DNA of 53,040 nucleotides, from positions 1 to 53,040 of the forward strand of contig JAJYYO010000025.1 in assembly GCA_021800795.1 (NCBI GenBank), given 5' to 3'. A program made the translations under genes and the position numbers. Every line of letters begins with the position of its first letter. Positions within the stretch are counted from its first letter, which is position 1. The stretch is from Pseudomonadota bacterium (GTDB taxonomy: Bacteria > Pseudomonadota > Gammaproteobacteria > Burkholderiales > Gallionellaceae). Below the pieces are notes generated by a model. That model ran no database searches and was not told the origin of the DNA. It saw only the letters and a program-made list of their open reading frames with translations. Positions 1-7,487 of this stretch are shown here, piece by piece.

Positions 1-124
1 ATGGCTTAAAGATACACTGGAAAAACTCCCCGTCTGGACCATGCGCCGTATCGACGAGCTGCTGCCGATCAAACCTGCTGCATAAACCGGCTCACCTGAA
101 CAGGTGGAACCGTTAGACGCTTAC
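1..124 (+). mobile_element. Right end of an IS66-family insertion sequence
   Basis: The first 124 bases hold the transposase C-terminus and then an end that reads, on the minus strand from 124, GTAAGCGTCTAACGG. This is the typical start of IS66-family terminal inverted repeats (known family feature). The left end and the expected 8-bp target duplication lie outside the window. The element's terminus lies inside the msrA reading frame, so insertion removed the native msrA 3' end. Family assignment rests on both the protein tail and the terminus. Confidence 0.72.
2..85 (+). CDS. IS66 family transposase (TnpC), C-terminal fragment, cut by window start
   Basis: Reading from base 2 gives WLKDTLEKLPVW, then a run ending RIDELLPIKPAA and a TAA stop at 83-85. 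In IS66 transposases the extreme C-terminal domain has the pattern (Y)xWLKDxLxxLP...I-(D/E)xLLP, which this matches closely. Only about 27 residues are visible, so catalytic DDE residues cannot be checked and it is unknown whether the transposase is intact. The stop falls about 40 bases before the inverted repeat end, normal for the family. Confidence 0.7.
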   Translation, partial: WLKDTLEKLPVWTMRRIDELLPIKPAA

Positions 125-587
125 GCTTTTTCAGGTATTTCTGGTGATATTCCTCGGCGCGGAAAAATGCCCTGAACGGAAGAAGTTCGGTGACAATTTT
201 GGCCTGCCAGTCGCCTGATTCATCCACGGTATGGATGACTTCCTGTGCGATGTCTAACTGGGTATCGTTCAAGTAAAAGATCGCAGAGCGGTAGGAGGTT
301 CCGACATCGTTGCCCTGCCGGTTGGGCGTGGTCGGGTTGTGCATGCGAAAAAATTCAAACAACAGGTGGCGGTAGGTGAGTTGTCCCGGATCGAACACAA
401 TCTTGAGCGACTCGGCGTGTCCGGTGCGCCCCGTCTTGACCTGTTCATAGTAAGCCGTAGAGGCTTCACCGCCGCAGTAGCCCACTTCTGTCTCCAGCAC
501 GCCGGGGATTTGTCGCATCAGCTCTTCCATGCCCCAGAAACAGCCGCCGGCAAGATAGGCTGTCTGTGTCGCAGTTTGATCGTTCAT
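69..587 (-). CDS. msrA: Peptide-methionine (S)-S-oxide reductase MsrA, C-terminus replaced by IS66 end
   Basis: Reduces methionine-S-sulfoxide in proteins or free methionine, repairing oxidative damage in the cytoplasm. The N-terminal catalytic motif GGCFWG puts the nucleophile at Cys16. GYCGG, the GHAES motif and YHQKYL near the end are all typical of the family. The ATG at 585-587 has an upstream GGAG, and the length (172 aa) is near normal. The last ~18 residues (after YLKK) are encoded by the IS66 terminal repeat, with a stop inside the element. Some MsrA proteins keep their resolving cysteines at the C-terminus; none is seen here in the native part after the break, so recycling could be altered. 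Identity is secure; activity is uncertain. Confidence 0.9.
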   Translation of the reverse strand: MNDQTATQTAYLAGGCFWGMEELMRQIPGVLETEVGYCGGEASTAYYEQVKTGRTGHAESLKIVFDPGQLTYRHLLFEFFRMHNPTTPNRQGNDVGTSYRSAIFYLNDTQLDIAQEVIHTVDESGDWQAKIVTELLPFRAFFRAEEYHQKYLKKRKRLTVPPVQVSRFMQQV

Positions 588-622
588 ATTGTCTCCGTTA
601 CTGACCTTGCATTGACGTGCTA

Positions 623-697
623 TTAGCGCCGTTCCTTTTTCATGGCCTGCGCGGCTTCTCGCTTGGAGTCTTTTTCCTTTTCCGTTGCGCGCTTGTA
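623..697 (-). pseudogene. Orphan second copy of the smpB 3' coding end
   Basis: Read on the minus strand, 623-694 encodes the same 23 residues as the end of SmpB (KRATEK ... KKERR) followed by TAA. There is no start codon and an in-frame TGA lies upstream at 761-763. Fifteen of the 23 codons differ from the functional smpB tail at 747-815, every difference is synonymous, and the stop differs too (TAA against TAG). It therefore comes from a diverged but functional smpB, not from a recent local duplication. It lies 46 bases beyond the smpB stop. A displaced tail left by an element that once integrated in the smpB 3' end is the likeliest origin (inference). Confidence 0.75.
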
Positions 698-743
698 GCT
701 AGGATTTTTAAAAGTTAAATAAAGTTGCGCTGCAAGAGAGCCA

Positions 744-1193
744 CTAGCGACGCTCTTTCTTCATGGCTTGAGCTGCCTCTCGTTTGGAGTCCTTCTCCTT
801 CTCAGTGGCTCTCTTGTCATGGAGCTTTTTGCCTTTTGCAAGGCCGATGGTCAGTTTGACGCGACCGCCCTTGTAGTGCATGTCCAGCGGCATTACGGTG
901 TAGCCCGCGCGTTTTACCTTGTTGATTATTTTTTCTATTTCTGCCTTGTGCAGCAACAGCTTGCGCGTGCGTACCGGATCAGGATGAATGTGCGTAGAGG
1001 CGGAAAGCAGGGGGCTGATGTGCGAGCCGAACAGAAACAGTGCGCCGTCTTTTGAGGTGACGTAGGCTTCCTTGAGTTGCGCACGACCGGCGCGGATGGC
1101 CTTGACTTCCCATCCTTCCAGCATCAGGCCGGCTTCATATTTATCTTCGATGAAGTACTCGTGAAATGCTTTCTTATTCTGGATAATGCTCAT
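744..1193 (-). CDS. smpB: SsrA-binding protein SmpB
   Basis: Binds tmRNA and delivers it to stalled ribosomes for trans-translation. The 149-aa protein is of normal length, with the conserved N-terminal core ([18 protein letters not shown], then [11 protein letters not shown]) and the basic C-terminal tail that inserts in the ribosomal decoding region. It is transcribed divergently from ratA with 65 bases between starts, so promoters for both must lie in about 1194-1258. No tmRNA gene was recognised in the window. Its last 23 codons have a synonymous copy just downstream, suggesting past recombination at this 3' end. Confidence 0.97.
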   Translation of the reverse strand: MSIIQNKKAFHEYFIEDKYEAGLMLEGWEVKAIRAGRAQLKEAYVTSKDGALFLFGSHISPLLSASTHIHPDPVRTRKLLLHKAEIEKIINKVKRAGYTVMPLDMHYKGGRVKLTIGLAKGKKLHDKRATEKEKDSKREAAQAMKKERR

Positions 1194-1258
1194 GAGAGGT
1201 GAATTTTGCTGTGTGTTCGGCTATTCTACCAGTCTTTGCAAAAACAGCTTGGGTGCGA

Positions 1259-1696
1259 ATGGCTACAGTAGAAAAAACAGTGCTGGTTGCACATAGCGCA
1301 GAACAGATGTTTAATCTGGTGGACTGCGTGCAGGATTATCCGGCATTTTTGCCCTGGTGTGGCGGGGCGAGCGTTGCTGAACAGCATGAAAATATCGTGC
1401 ATGCCACGGTTAATATCAGTTATCATCATATTAAACAAAGCTTTACAACAAGGAATGTGCGCACGCCGCCGCATCAGATCATCATGACCTTGCAGGACGG
1501 ACCGTTTCGCCAACTGGATGGAAGCTGGCGATTCATCCCGCTTGGCGATAGCGCCTGTAAAATAGAGTTTCGCTTGCATTACGAATTTTCCAGTAAGCTG
1601 CTGGAAAAACTGCTCGGGCCGGTGTTTCATTTCATCGCCAACAGTTTCGTGGATGCATTCATACACCGAGCAGAAAAGGTATACCCGAATAAATGA
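1259..1696 (+). CDS. ratA: RatA-type START/COQ10 domain protein
   Basis: A 145-aa protein of the polyketide cyclase / COQ10 family. In E. coli RatA has been reported to block 50S-30S association, and family members bind ubiquinone-like lipids. The start ATG at 1259 gives the usual N-terminus MATVEKTVLV; an upstream in-frame ATG at 1199 would add 20 atypical residues overlapping the divergent promoter zone. Motifs QDYPAFLPWCGG and the C-terminal FVDAFIHRAEKVY fit the family. Its stop overlaps the rnfH start (ATGA at 1693-1696), the usual ratA-ratB arrangement. Confidence 0.92.
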   Translation: MATVEKTVLVAHSAEQMFNLVDCVQDYPAFLPWCGGASVAEQHENIVHATVNISYHHIKQSFTTRNVRTPPHQIIMTLQDGPFRQLDGSWRFIPLGDSACKIEFRLHYEFSSKLLEKLLGPVFHFIANSFVDAFIHRAEKVYPNK

Positions 1697-2004
1697 CCGA
1701 TACAATCGATATTGAAGTGGTTTATGCTCTGCCCGCAGAGCAAACCTTGCTGAAAAAAACCGTGCCGGAAGGCACCACCGTGCTGGAAGGCATACAGGCG
1801 AGCGGCTTGCTCGAAAAATTCCCCGAGTTGGATGTGTCCGCGCACAAACTGGGCATATTCGGCAAGCTGACCAAACCGGATACCGTGTTGCGTGACAAGG
1901 ATCGCATCGAAATCTATCGTCCGCTGATTGCGGATCCCAAGGAAGTGCGCCGTCGCCGCGCCGAAGAAGGCAAGGTCATGAAGAAGGGTGGTGGCGATTT
2001 ATGA
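1693..2004 (+). CDS. rnfH: RnfH family ubiquitin-fold protein (RatB/YfjF)
   Basis: A 103-aa protein with a beta-grasp fold (UPF0125). It starts with IDIEVVYALP and carries the segment DKDRIEIYRPLIADPKE that marks the family. The C-terminal RRRRAEEGK is basic and probably flexible. It is translationally coupled to ratA through an ATGA overlap. The function is not firmly known; the name comes from association with rnf clusters in other bacteria, and no rnf genes are visible here. Confidence 0.92.
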   Translation: MTDTIDIEVVYALPAEQTLLKKTVPEGTTVLEGIQASGLLEKFPELDVSAHKLGIFGKLTKPDTVLRDKDRIEIYRPLIADPKEVRRRRAEEGKVMKKGGGDL

Positions 2005-2058
2005 AAAACCCCGGATATTTTTCGGCTGGTATTTTATCGCACGTTTGTAATAACATTC

Positions 2059-2919
2059 GTGGAAAATCACGTGCTTGATTACGACCTGCATTGTCACTCC
2101 AATATTTCCGATGGAACCCTGACGCCTGCCGAAGTGGTCAACCGCGCATATGAGCGGGGTGTCAAGGTGCTGTCGCTGACCGATCATGACGACATGGACG
2201 GTCTGGACGAGGCGCGCAGCGCAGCGTTGCAACATGGCATGACTTTCATCAACGGCGTGGAAATTTCCGTGACCTGGCGCAAACATACGCTGCACATCGT
2301 GGGCCTGGGGATAGACCCCGCTTACCCGCCTTTGCAACAAGGTCTGCTTACGGTGCGCAGCGGGCGCGGTGAGCGTGCACAGAAAATGGCCGATGAACTG
2401 GCGAAAGTCGGCATCGGCGGGGTGTTTCAGGGCGCGCTCAAACTTGCGAACAACCCGAACATGATAGGCCGCACGCACTTTGCCCGTTATCTGGTCGAGG
2501 CCGGCCACTGCAAGGATGTGAAGAGTGTCTTCAACCGTTATCTGGCAACCGGCAAGCCGGGCTATGTGCCGCATCAGTGGGCGGCGCTTGCGGATGCGAT
2601 CAGTTGGATCAAGGGCAGCGGCGGAGTGGCGGTGCTGGCGCATCCGGGGCGTTATATGGTCGGCAAACACAGCATGGGCAAGAAGACCATGCACGAGTTG
2701 CTCAGCGAGTTCGCCGGCCTGGGCGGGCAGGCGCTGGAGGTCGTCACCGGCAGTCACACACCCGAACAGTATGCCGAATTTGCGCGCTATGCCGAAGAGT
2801 TTAATCTGCTGGCTTCCTGCGGCTCGGATTTTCACGGGCCGGGCGAGAGTTACCGCGACATGGGGCGGCTGCCCGACCTGCCGCTGATTTGCCGCCCGGT
2901 CTGGCAAGTGTTGCAATAA
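2059..2919 (+). CDS. rnm: PHP-domain 5'-3' exoribonuclease, RNase AM (YciV/TrpH) family
   Basis: A 286-aa PHP-superfamily phosphoesterase. Metal ligands are visible in DLHCHSNISDG near residue 8, SLTDHDD near 40, VEIS, AHPGRY near 195 and GSDFHGPG near 255. E. coli YciV matures the 5' ends of rRNAs and removes nucleotides from 5'-phosphorylated RNA. The start is GTG at 2059. An ATG-led alternative in frame nearby was not found. The next gene is yciO, the same pairing as in enterobacteria, which supports the family call. Confidence 0.88.
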   Translation: MENHVLDYDLHCHSNISDGTLTPAEVVNRAYERGVKVLSLTDHDDMDGLDEARSAALQHGMTFINGVEISVTWRKHTLHIVGLGIDPAYPPLQQGLLTVRSGRGERAQKMADELAKVGIGGVFQGALKLANNPNMIGRTHFARYLVEAGHCKDVKSVFNRYLATGKPGYVPHQWAALADAISWIKGSGGVAVLAHPGRYMVGKHSMGKKTMHELLSEFAGLGGQALEVVTGSHTPEQYAEFARYAEEFNLLASCGSDFHGPGESYRDMGRLPDLPLICRPVWQVLQ

Positions 2920-2934
2920 CCTCAGGTTACATTC

Positions 2935-3567
2935 ATGTCACAATTTTTTACCATTTATCCTAACAACATCAACCTGCGCCTGATTCATCAGGCGGTGGCT
3001 ATCCTGAAGGACGGCGGCATTGTGGTGTATCCTACCGATTCCTGCTACGCGCTGGGTTGTCATCTGGATGACAAGCAGGCGGTGACCCGCATACGCCAGA
3101 TACGCGGGCTGGACGAGCAGCACCACCTGACGCTGATGTGCCGGGACTTGTCGGAGATTTCAACTTATGCGCGGGTGGATAATGCACAGTTCCGTCTGCT
3201 CAAGGCCAATACGCCCGGCAGTTACACCTTCATACTGGAGGCGACCCGCGAAGTGCCGAAGCGTTTGCAGCATCCCAAGCGCAGCACCGTAGGCATACGG
3301 GTGCCCGATCATCCGGTGGCGCTGGCATTGCTGGAAGAGCTGGGCGAGCCGATGTGCAGTTCCACGCTGATTTTACCCGATGAGCCCTGGCCGCTGAATG
3401 ATGCTGAGCTGATACGCGAATTGCTGGAGAAAAAAGTCGATGCGGTGATCGACGGCGGGGCTGCGGGGGCTGATTTCACCACGGTGATCGATCTGACCGG
3501 CAGCGTGCCCGTGCTGGTGAGACAAGGCAAGGGCGATGTCGCTCCCTTCGGTATCGAGGCCCCGTAA
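2935..3567 (+). CDS. yciO: YciO, Sua5/YrdC/YwlC family protein
   Basis: A 210-aa protein with the YrdC-like double-stranded RNA / nucleotide-binding fold. The N-terminal GGIVVYPTDSCYALGC and the middle segment PGSYTFIL...VGIRVPDHP are hallmarks. YciO is a paralogue of the threonylcarbamoyl-AMP synthase TsaC/Sua5. Whether it makes the tRNA t6A precursor is debated, so this gene should not be taken as the main t6A enzyme. It follows the PHP nuclease gene with a 15-base gap, likely in one operon. Confidence 0.9.
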   Translation: MSQFFTIYPNNINLRLIHQAVAILKDGGIVVYPTDSCYALGCHLDDKQAVTRIRQIRGLDEQHHLTLMCRDLSEISTYARVDNAQFRLLKANTPGSYTFILEATREVPKRLQHPKRSTVGIRVPDHPVALALLEELGEPMCSSTLILPDEPWPLNDAELIRELLEKKVDAVIDGGAAGADFTTVIDLTGSVPVLVRQGKGDVAPFGIEAP

Positions 3568-3620
3568 TTATGTTATGGTTTTATTTAACAATACTCAGTA
3601 ATATATTGATTAATATATAA

Positions 3621-4268
3621 ATGCAAATAGATCAACTGATTCAAACTGTCAGCATTGCGGCCATTCCCATCCTGTTCGCCATCACCCTGCACGAGGCGGC
3701 GCACGGCTACGTGGCAAAGCATTTCGGCGACATGACGGCCTACCAAATGGGGCGCATCAGCCTCAATCCCATCCGTCACATCGATCCGGTCGGCACGGTG
3801 TTGCTGCCCTTGCTCACTTTAATGCTGGGTGGCGTGTTGTTCGGCTGGGCAAAGCCGGTTCCGGTAAATTTTTCAGCGCTGCGCAATCCGAAAAAAGACA
3901 TGCTGTGGGTGGCGATAGCCGGGCCTGCCTCGAATCTGGCGATGGCAGTGGCCTGGGCTTTGCTGTTCAAGTTTTCGTCGGGTTTTCCTGACAGCTACTT
4001 TGCCGTGCCCTTGATGGACATGGCAGCGATCGGCATTAAAATCAATATCGTGCTGATGGTGCTGAATCTGATTCCTCTGCCGCCGCTGGATGGCGGACGG
4101 GTTGCAATCAGTCTGTTGCCGCATCGTCAGGCGTATCAGTTGAGTAAAATCGAGCCTTACGGCATGATGATCCTGATCGTGCTGGCGATCTCACCGGTAC
4201 TGGGCTGGGTGTTGTATCCCCTGATTAGCCTGGTTCAACAAACTCTTTTCATGATAGTTGGAATATGA
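3621..4268 (+). CDS. Site-2 protease family (M50) membrane metalloprotease
   Basis: A 215-aa integral membrane protein. The zinc-binding HEAAH motif (residues 24-28, in ITLHEAAHGY) and the second metal motif NLIPLPPLDGGR near residue 150 define peptidase family M50B, minimal type without PDZ domain. About five to six hydrophobic segments are visible. The substrate is unknown. In many proteobacteria this gene lies next to trpS and scpAB, as here. The stop overlaps the trpS start by ATGA at 4265-4268. Confidence 0.9.
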   Translation: MQIDQLIQTVSIAAIPILFAITLHEAAHGYVAKHFGDMTAYQMGRISLNPIRHIDPVGTVLLPLLTLMLGGVLFGWAKPVPVNFSALRNPKKDMLWVAIAGPASNLAMAVAWALLFKFSSGFPDSYFAVPLMDMAAIGIKINIVLMVLNLIPLPPLDGGRVAISLLPHRQAYQLSKIEPYGMMILIVLAISPVLGWVLYPLISLVQQTLFMIVGI

Positions 4269-5473
4269 CCATGTTTGCAGATCGCATATTATCCGGCATG
4301 CGCCCGACCGGGAGTTTGCACCTGGGGCACTACCACGGGGTGTTGAAAAACTGGGTGCAAATGCAGCACGAATATGAGTGCCTGTTCTTTGTGGCCGACT
4401 GGCACGCGCTGACCACGCATTACGATAACCCGCAGATCATCGAGCAAAGCGTCTGGGATATGGTGGTGGACTGGCTGGCGGCGGGTGTCGATCCCGCCCG
4501 CGCGACGCTGTTCATTCAGTCCAAGGTGCCTGAACATGCCGAACTGCATCTTTTGTTGTCGATGATTACTCCGCTGGGCTGGCTGGAACGCATGCCGACC
4601 TACAAGGATCAGCAGGCAAAACTCACCGAGAAGGATCTCTCCACCTATGGTTTTCTGGGCTATCCGTTGCTGCAAAGCGCGGATATTCTGATCTATCGCG
4701 CAACTCAGGTGCCGGTGGGAGAGGATCAGGTACCGCACATCGAATTTACCCGTGAAATCGCACGCCGCTTCAATCACCTGTACGGACGCGATCCCGGTTT
4801 CGCAGAAAAGGCGGAAATGGCGGTAAAAAAGCTGGGAAGCAAAAAAGCCAGACTTTACAATGAATTGCGCACCCGTTTTCAGGAACAGGGCGACGGAGAA
4901 GCGCTGGAGTCGGCCAAGGCACTGCTCGATGAGCAGCAGAGTCTGAGCCTGGGCGACCGGGAGCGCTTGTTCGGCTATCTCGAAGGCGGCGGCAAGATGA
5001 TATTGTCCGAGCCGCAGGCGATGTTAACAGTGGCGTCCAAGATGCCCGGTCTGGACGGGCAGAAAATGTCCAAGTCCTACCATAACACCATCACTTTGCG
5101 CGAAGACGAGGCCGGCGTTGCCAAAAAAATCCGCACCATGCCCACCGATCCGGCGCGCGTTCGCCGCACCGACCCGGGCGACCCTGAAAAATGTCCGGTG
5201 TGGCAACTGCATCAGGTGTATTCCAGCGAGCAAACTAAACAAGGCGTGATTCAGGGGTGCAAGAGCGCAGCAATCGGTTGCATCGAGTGCAAACAGCCGG
5301 TGATCGATGCGGTGTTGGCTGAACAGCGCCCGATGCGCGAACGCGCGCAACTGTATCTGGATGATCCTTCTCTGGTGCGCAACATCATCGCCGACGGCAA
5401 CGAAACGGCGCGCAAACTGGCGATTGAAACCATGCGCGATGTGCGCGAGGCGATGGGATTAAGTTACAGTTGA
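4265..5473 (+). CDS. trpS: Tryptophan--tRNA ligase
   Basis: Charges tRNA-Trp. It is a class I synthetase with the HIGH-type signature HLGH at residues 19-22 and KMSKS at 267-271. At 402 aa it is longer than the ~330-aa E. coli enzyme because of an insertion around residues 180-245 (the lysine-rich segment to GGGKMILSE), a version common in betaproteobacteria. A second ATG two codons later (4271) is an equally possible start. It is coupled to the upstream protease gene. Confidence 0.96.
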   Translation: MTMFADRILSGMRPTGSLHLGHYHGVLKNWVQMQHEYECLFFVADWHALTTHYDNPQIIEQSVWDMVVDWLAAGVDPARATLFIQSKVPEHAELHLLLSMITPLGWLERMPTYKDQQAKLTEKDLSTYGFLGYPLLQSADILIYRATQVPVGEDQVPHIEFTREIARRFNHLYGRDPGFAEKAEMAVKKLGSKKARLYNELRTRFQEQGDGEALESAKALLDEQQSLSLGDRERLFGYLEGGGKMILSEPQAMLTVASKMPGLDGQKMSKSYHNTITLREDEAGVAKKIRTMPTDPARVRRTDPGDPEKCPVWQLHQVYSSEQTKQGVIQGCKSAAIGCIECKQPVIDAVLAEQRPMRERAQLYLDDPSLVRNIIADGNETARKLAIETMRDVREAMGLSYS

Positions 5474-5562
5474 TTCATGAATTTTAAAGATAACGGGCAG
5501 GCTGAACCGGCTTTTATGCGCAGTGTTTCCGGCCTCGTTCGCGCGCGCCGCATCCCCGGCCT

Positions 5563-5587
5563 CGTTCCCACGCGCCGCGTGGGAACG
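5563..5587. repeat. Perfect palindromic REP-like repeat, copy 1
   Basis: Two 12-base arms, CGTTCCCACGCG and CGCGTGGGAACG, separated by one base. The same unit recurs imperfectly at 5665-5689. Both lie in the 220-base trpS-scpA gap, which otherwise holds degenerate pieces of the same pattern (5535-5560) and no convincing gene. It may form a hairpin in the trpS-scpA transcript. Confidence 0.75.
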
Positions 5588-5664
5588 TATGTTTACCCGC
5601 GCTGCGGGGGATTTCCTGCATCAGATGCAAATGTGGCTTTTGAGACGCGGCGCGTCACTGACTG

Positions 5665-5689
5665 CGTTCCCACGCAGCGCGTGGTAACG
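5665..5689. repeat. REP-like palindrome, copy 2, abutting scpA start
   Basis: The left arm CGTTCCCACGC is identical to the copy at 5563, while the right arm has one change (GGTAACG for GGGAACG). It ends four bases before the scpA ATG, where a ribosome-binding site should be. The hairpin may therefore limit scpA translation (inference); no strong Shine-Dalgarno sequence is visible. Confidence 0.7.
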
Positions 5690-5693
5690 AGAA

Positions 5694-6476
5694 ATGGCTG
5701 AGGTTCAGGCAACGATCCACGGCGAGCCGATGTTGCAGATGCCGCTGGATTTGTACATTCCGCCGGACGCGCTGGAACTGGTGCTGGAGACATTCCAGGG
5801 CCCGCTCGATTTGCTGCTGTATCTGATCCGCAAACATAATCTGGATGTGCTGGATATTCCGATGGCGGAACTGACCCGGCAATATTTGAGTTACATCGAG
5901 TTGTTGCAGCAGCACAGGCTGGAGTTGGCGGCGGAATACCTGCTGATGGCGGCGGTGCTGATCGAAATCAAGTCGCGCCTGTTGCTGCCGAAAATAAGCC
6001 GGGAGTCCGAGGAGGACAGCGAAGATCCGCGTGCCGAGTTGATGCGCCGCCTTAAAGAATATGAACAAATGAAACTGGCTGCACAAAAACTCGATGAACT
6101 GCCGCTTGCCGGACGTGATTTCGAGAACGTTCAGGTGGCGATCGAGTACACCGCTGAAGCGCGTTTGCCGCAAATTTCCGTGGGTGACCTGAAACAGGCA
6201 TGGCTGGGACTGTTGGCGCGTGTCAAGCTCAGCGCCCACCACAAGGTGCGGCGTGAAGCGCTCTCGGTGCGCGAGCAGATGACGCATATCCTGCGCTGCC
6301 TGCAAGGGGGCGAGTTTGTCGCCTTCGACTCTCTTTTTGACCTGCAAGGCGGTTTGCCGAAACTGGTGATCACGTTCATCGCGATGCTCGAACTGGCCAA
6401 GGAATATCTGCTGGAAATCCAGCAAAGCGAAACATTCGGGAGTATTTATGTCAGAAGCAGCCGAACAGCAGAATAA
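5694..6476 (+). CDS. scpA: Segregation and condensation protein A (ScpA kleisin)
   Basis: Kleisin subunit that bridges SMC heads and ScpB in the bacterial condensin complex. The 260-aa protein has the diagnostic N-terminal stretch [23 protein letters not shown] followed by [18 protein letters not shown]. The C-terminal winged-helix part ends near [15 protein letters not shown]. The ATG at 5694 gives the extended N-terminus usual in betaproteobacteria, though no good Shine-Dalgarno precedes it. It overlaps scpB by 29 bases. No smc gene is visible in the window. Confidence 0.94.
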   Translation: MAEVQATIHGEPMLQMPLDLYIPPDALELVLETFQGPLDLLLYLIRKHNLDVLDIPMAELTRQYLSYIELLQQHRLELAAEYLLMAAVLIEIKSRLLLPKISRESEEDSEDPRAELMRRLKEYEQMKLAAQKLDELPLAGRDFENVQVAIEYTAEARLPQISVGDLKQAWLGLLARVKLSAHHKVRREALSVREQMTHILRCLQGGEFVAFDSLFDLQGGLPKLVITFIAMLELAKEYLLEIQQSETFGSIYVRSSRTAE

Positions 6477-7074
6477 AACAGTCGTTCGCGGTAAGTCTGT
6501 TGTCGTCCCTTTGCCAAGCACAGGGCGAACGGAGTCGTTTGACAAGCCGTCTCTTAAAATCGTCCTTGAAACGGCTCTGCTGACCAGCGTTGAGCCGTTA
6601 CCGTTGAGCGAGTTGAAAATGCTCAGCGATATGCCGCTTGATAATCGCCAGCTGGAAACGCTGCTGGAAGAAATGGCTCGCGACTGGCAGGGACGTGGCG
6701 TGGAATTGACCCGGGTGGCGAGCGGCTGGCGTTTCAGAGCCAGGCCGGAAATGCAGGTCTATCTGGACAGGCTCAACCCGCAAAAACCGCCGCGTTATTC
6801 GCGCGCCGTCATGGAAACGCTGGCCATCATCGCCTACCACCAGCCCGTCACACGCGGCGATATCGAGGAGATACGCGGCGTCTCGGTTGCGTCAACCATA
6901 CTCAAAACGCTGGAGGGGCGCGGCTGGATAGAAGTGGCAGGCCACCGCGATACGCCCGGCCGTCCCGAATTGTTTGCGACCACCCGTCAGTTGCTGGACG
7001 ATCTGAATCTGCGCGCTTTGCAGGAGCTTCCTTCCCTGCAGGAAATGGGCGCGTTGCTGGAACAGCAGGCATAA
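6448..7074 (+). CDS. scpB: Segregation and condensation protein B (ScpB)
   Basis: Binds ScpA as a dimer of winged-helix domains in the SMC-ScpAB complex. The 208-aa protein contains the typical [20 protein letters not shown] segment (residues ~128-147) and the second winged-helix with GRPELFATT. The start is inside the scpA 3' end in another frame, a common arrangement. The first ~30 residues are a low-complexity leader, so an internal start is possible. Confidence 0.94.
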   Translation: MSEAAEQQNKTVVRGKSVVVPLPSTGRTESFDKPSLKIVLETALLTSVEPLPLSELKMLSDMPLDNRQLETLLEEMARDWQGRGVELTRVASGWRFRARPEMQVYLDRLNPQKPPRYSRAVMETLAIIAYHQPVTRGDIEEIRGVSVASTILKTLEGRGWIEVAGHRDTPGRPELFATTRQLLDDLNLRALQELPSLQEMGALLEQQA

Positions 7075-7199
7075 AGTAAAACTCGCGCAGCGATTCGTTT
7101 GCATCCTCTCCCTCCGGGAGAGGATTGAGGTGAGGGAACGGGCATGGCGAGTTTGCGAGTTGATGCCCACAGGGCATCATCCCTGCTGCCATGCCCGTT
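7075..7199. repeat. CTCTCCC-family palindromic repeat, copy A
   Basis: Begins right after scpB with the conserved lead CTCGCGCAGCGATTCGTTTG, then the hairpin CTCTCCCTCCGGGAGAG and GAGGGAACGGGCATGGC. The 12-base end AACGGGCATGGC recurs inverted at 7188-7199 (GCCATGCCCGTT). Related copies are at 9553, 10714, 16926, 28361 and 38801. Together with the large inverted repeat at 7277 it fills the 413-base gap between scpB and the receptor gene, where no gene is seen. Confidence 0.8.
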
Positions 7200-7276
7200 A
7201 GACCGCCTTATCAGATTTTTTCTGTCGAATAGTGGGAATACGATAAACTACTGCTCGTGCGGGACAAATCAATTGG

Positions 7277-7450
7277 TACTAAGGGGTCGAGAAATAATAA
7301 GTTGAACAATCGCCGGGGCTTATTTGCGCGCATCCCTTTGTCGCAAGCCGCTTGTTGTGAATAACACAACGGCGCGTCGTGCTTCGCGGGCTGTATCGCA
7401 AATAAACCCCGGCGATTGTTCAACTTATTATTTCTCGACCCCTTAGTTCC
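7277..7450. repeat. 174-bp element with 52-54-bp inverted arms (MITE-like)
   Basis: The left arm 7277-7328 and right arm 7397-7450 are inverted copies with only two mismatches. They start with GGTACTAAGGGGTCGAG on the left and end with CTCGACCCCTTAGTTCC on the right. The ~68-base centre contains its own hairpin (TTGTTGTG/CACAAC). It encodes no protein, and apparent reading frames on both strands are artefacts of the symmetry. Such a structure fits a miniature inverted-repeat element or a strong cruciform upstream of the receptor gene. No target duplication was recognised. Confidence 0.8.
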
Positions 7451-7487
7451 GTTTTTGAAAAAATGCCGGATAAGTACTCGATATGTA

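Noticed and set aside
744..1193. Expectation of a tmRNA (ssrA) gene beside smpB
   Set aside because: Neither flank contains a tRNA-Ala-like half or a tag frame; the adjacent DNA is the smpB tail copy and ratA.
1999..2916. A 305-codon minus-strand open frame opposite the PHP nuclease gene
   Set aside because: Exact antisense of a conserved gene with codon-phase symmetry; no family features.
5477..5701. A 74-codon open frame between trpS and scpA
   Set aside because: Its sequence is made of palindromic repeat units and overlaps the scpA start; peptides are arginine-rich repeat read-through.
7211..7423. A 70-codon minus-strand frame before the receptor gene
   Set aside because: It arises from the large inverted repeat; the mirrored peptide FNLLFLDPLVP appears on the other strand too.
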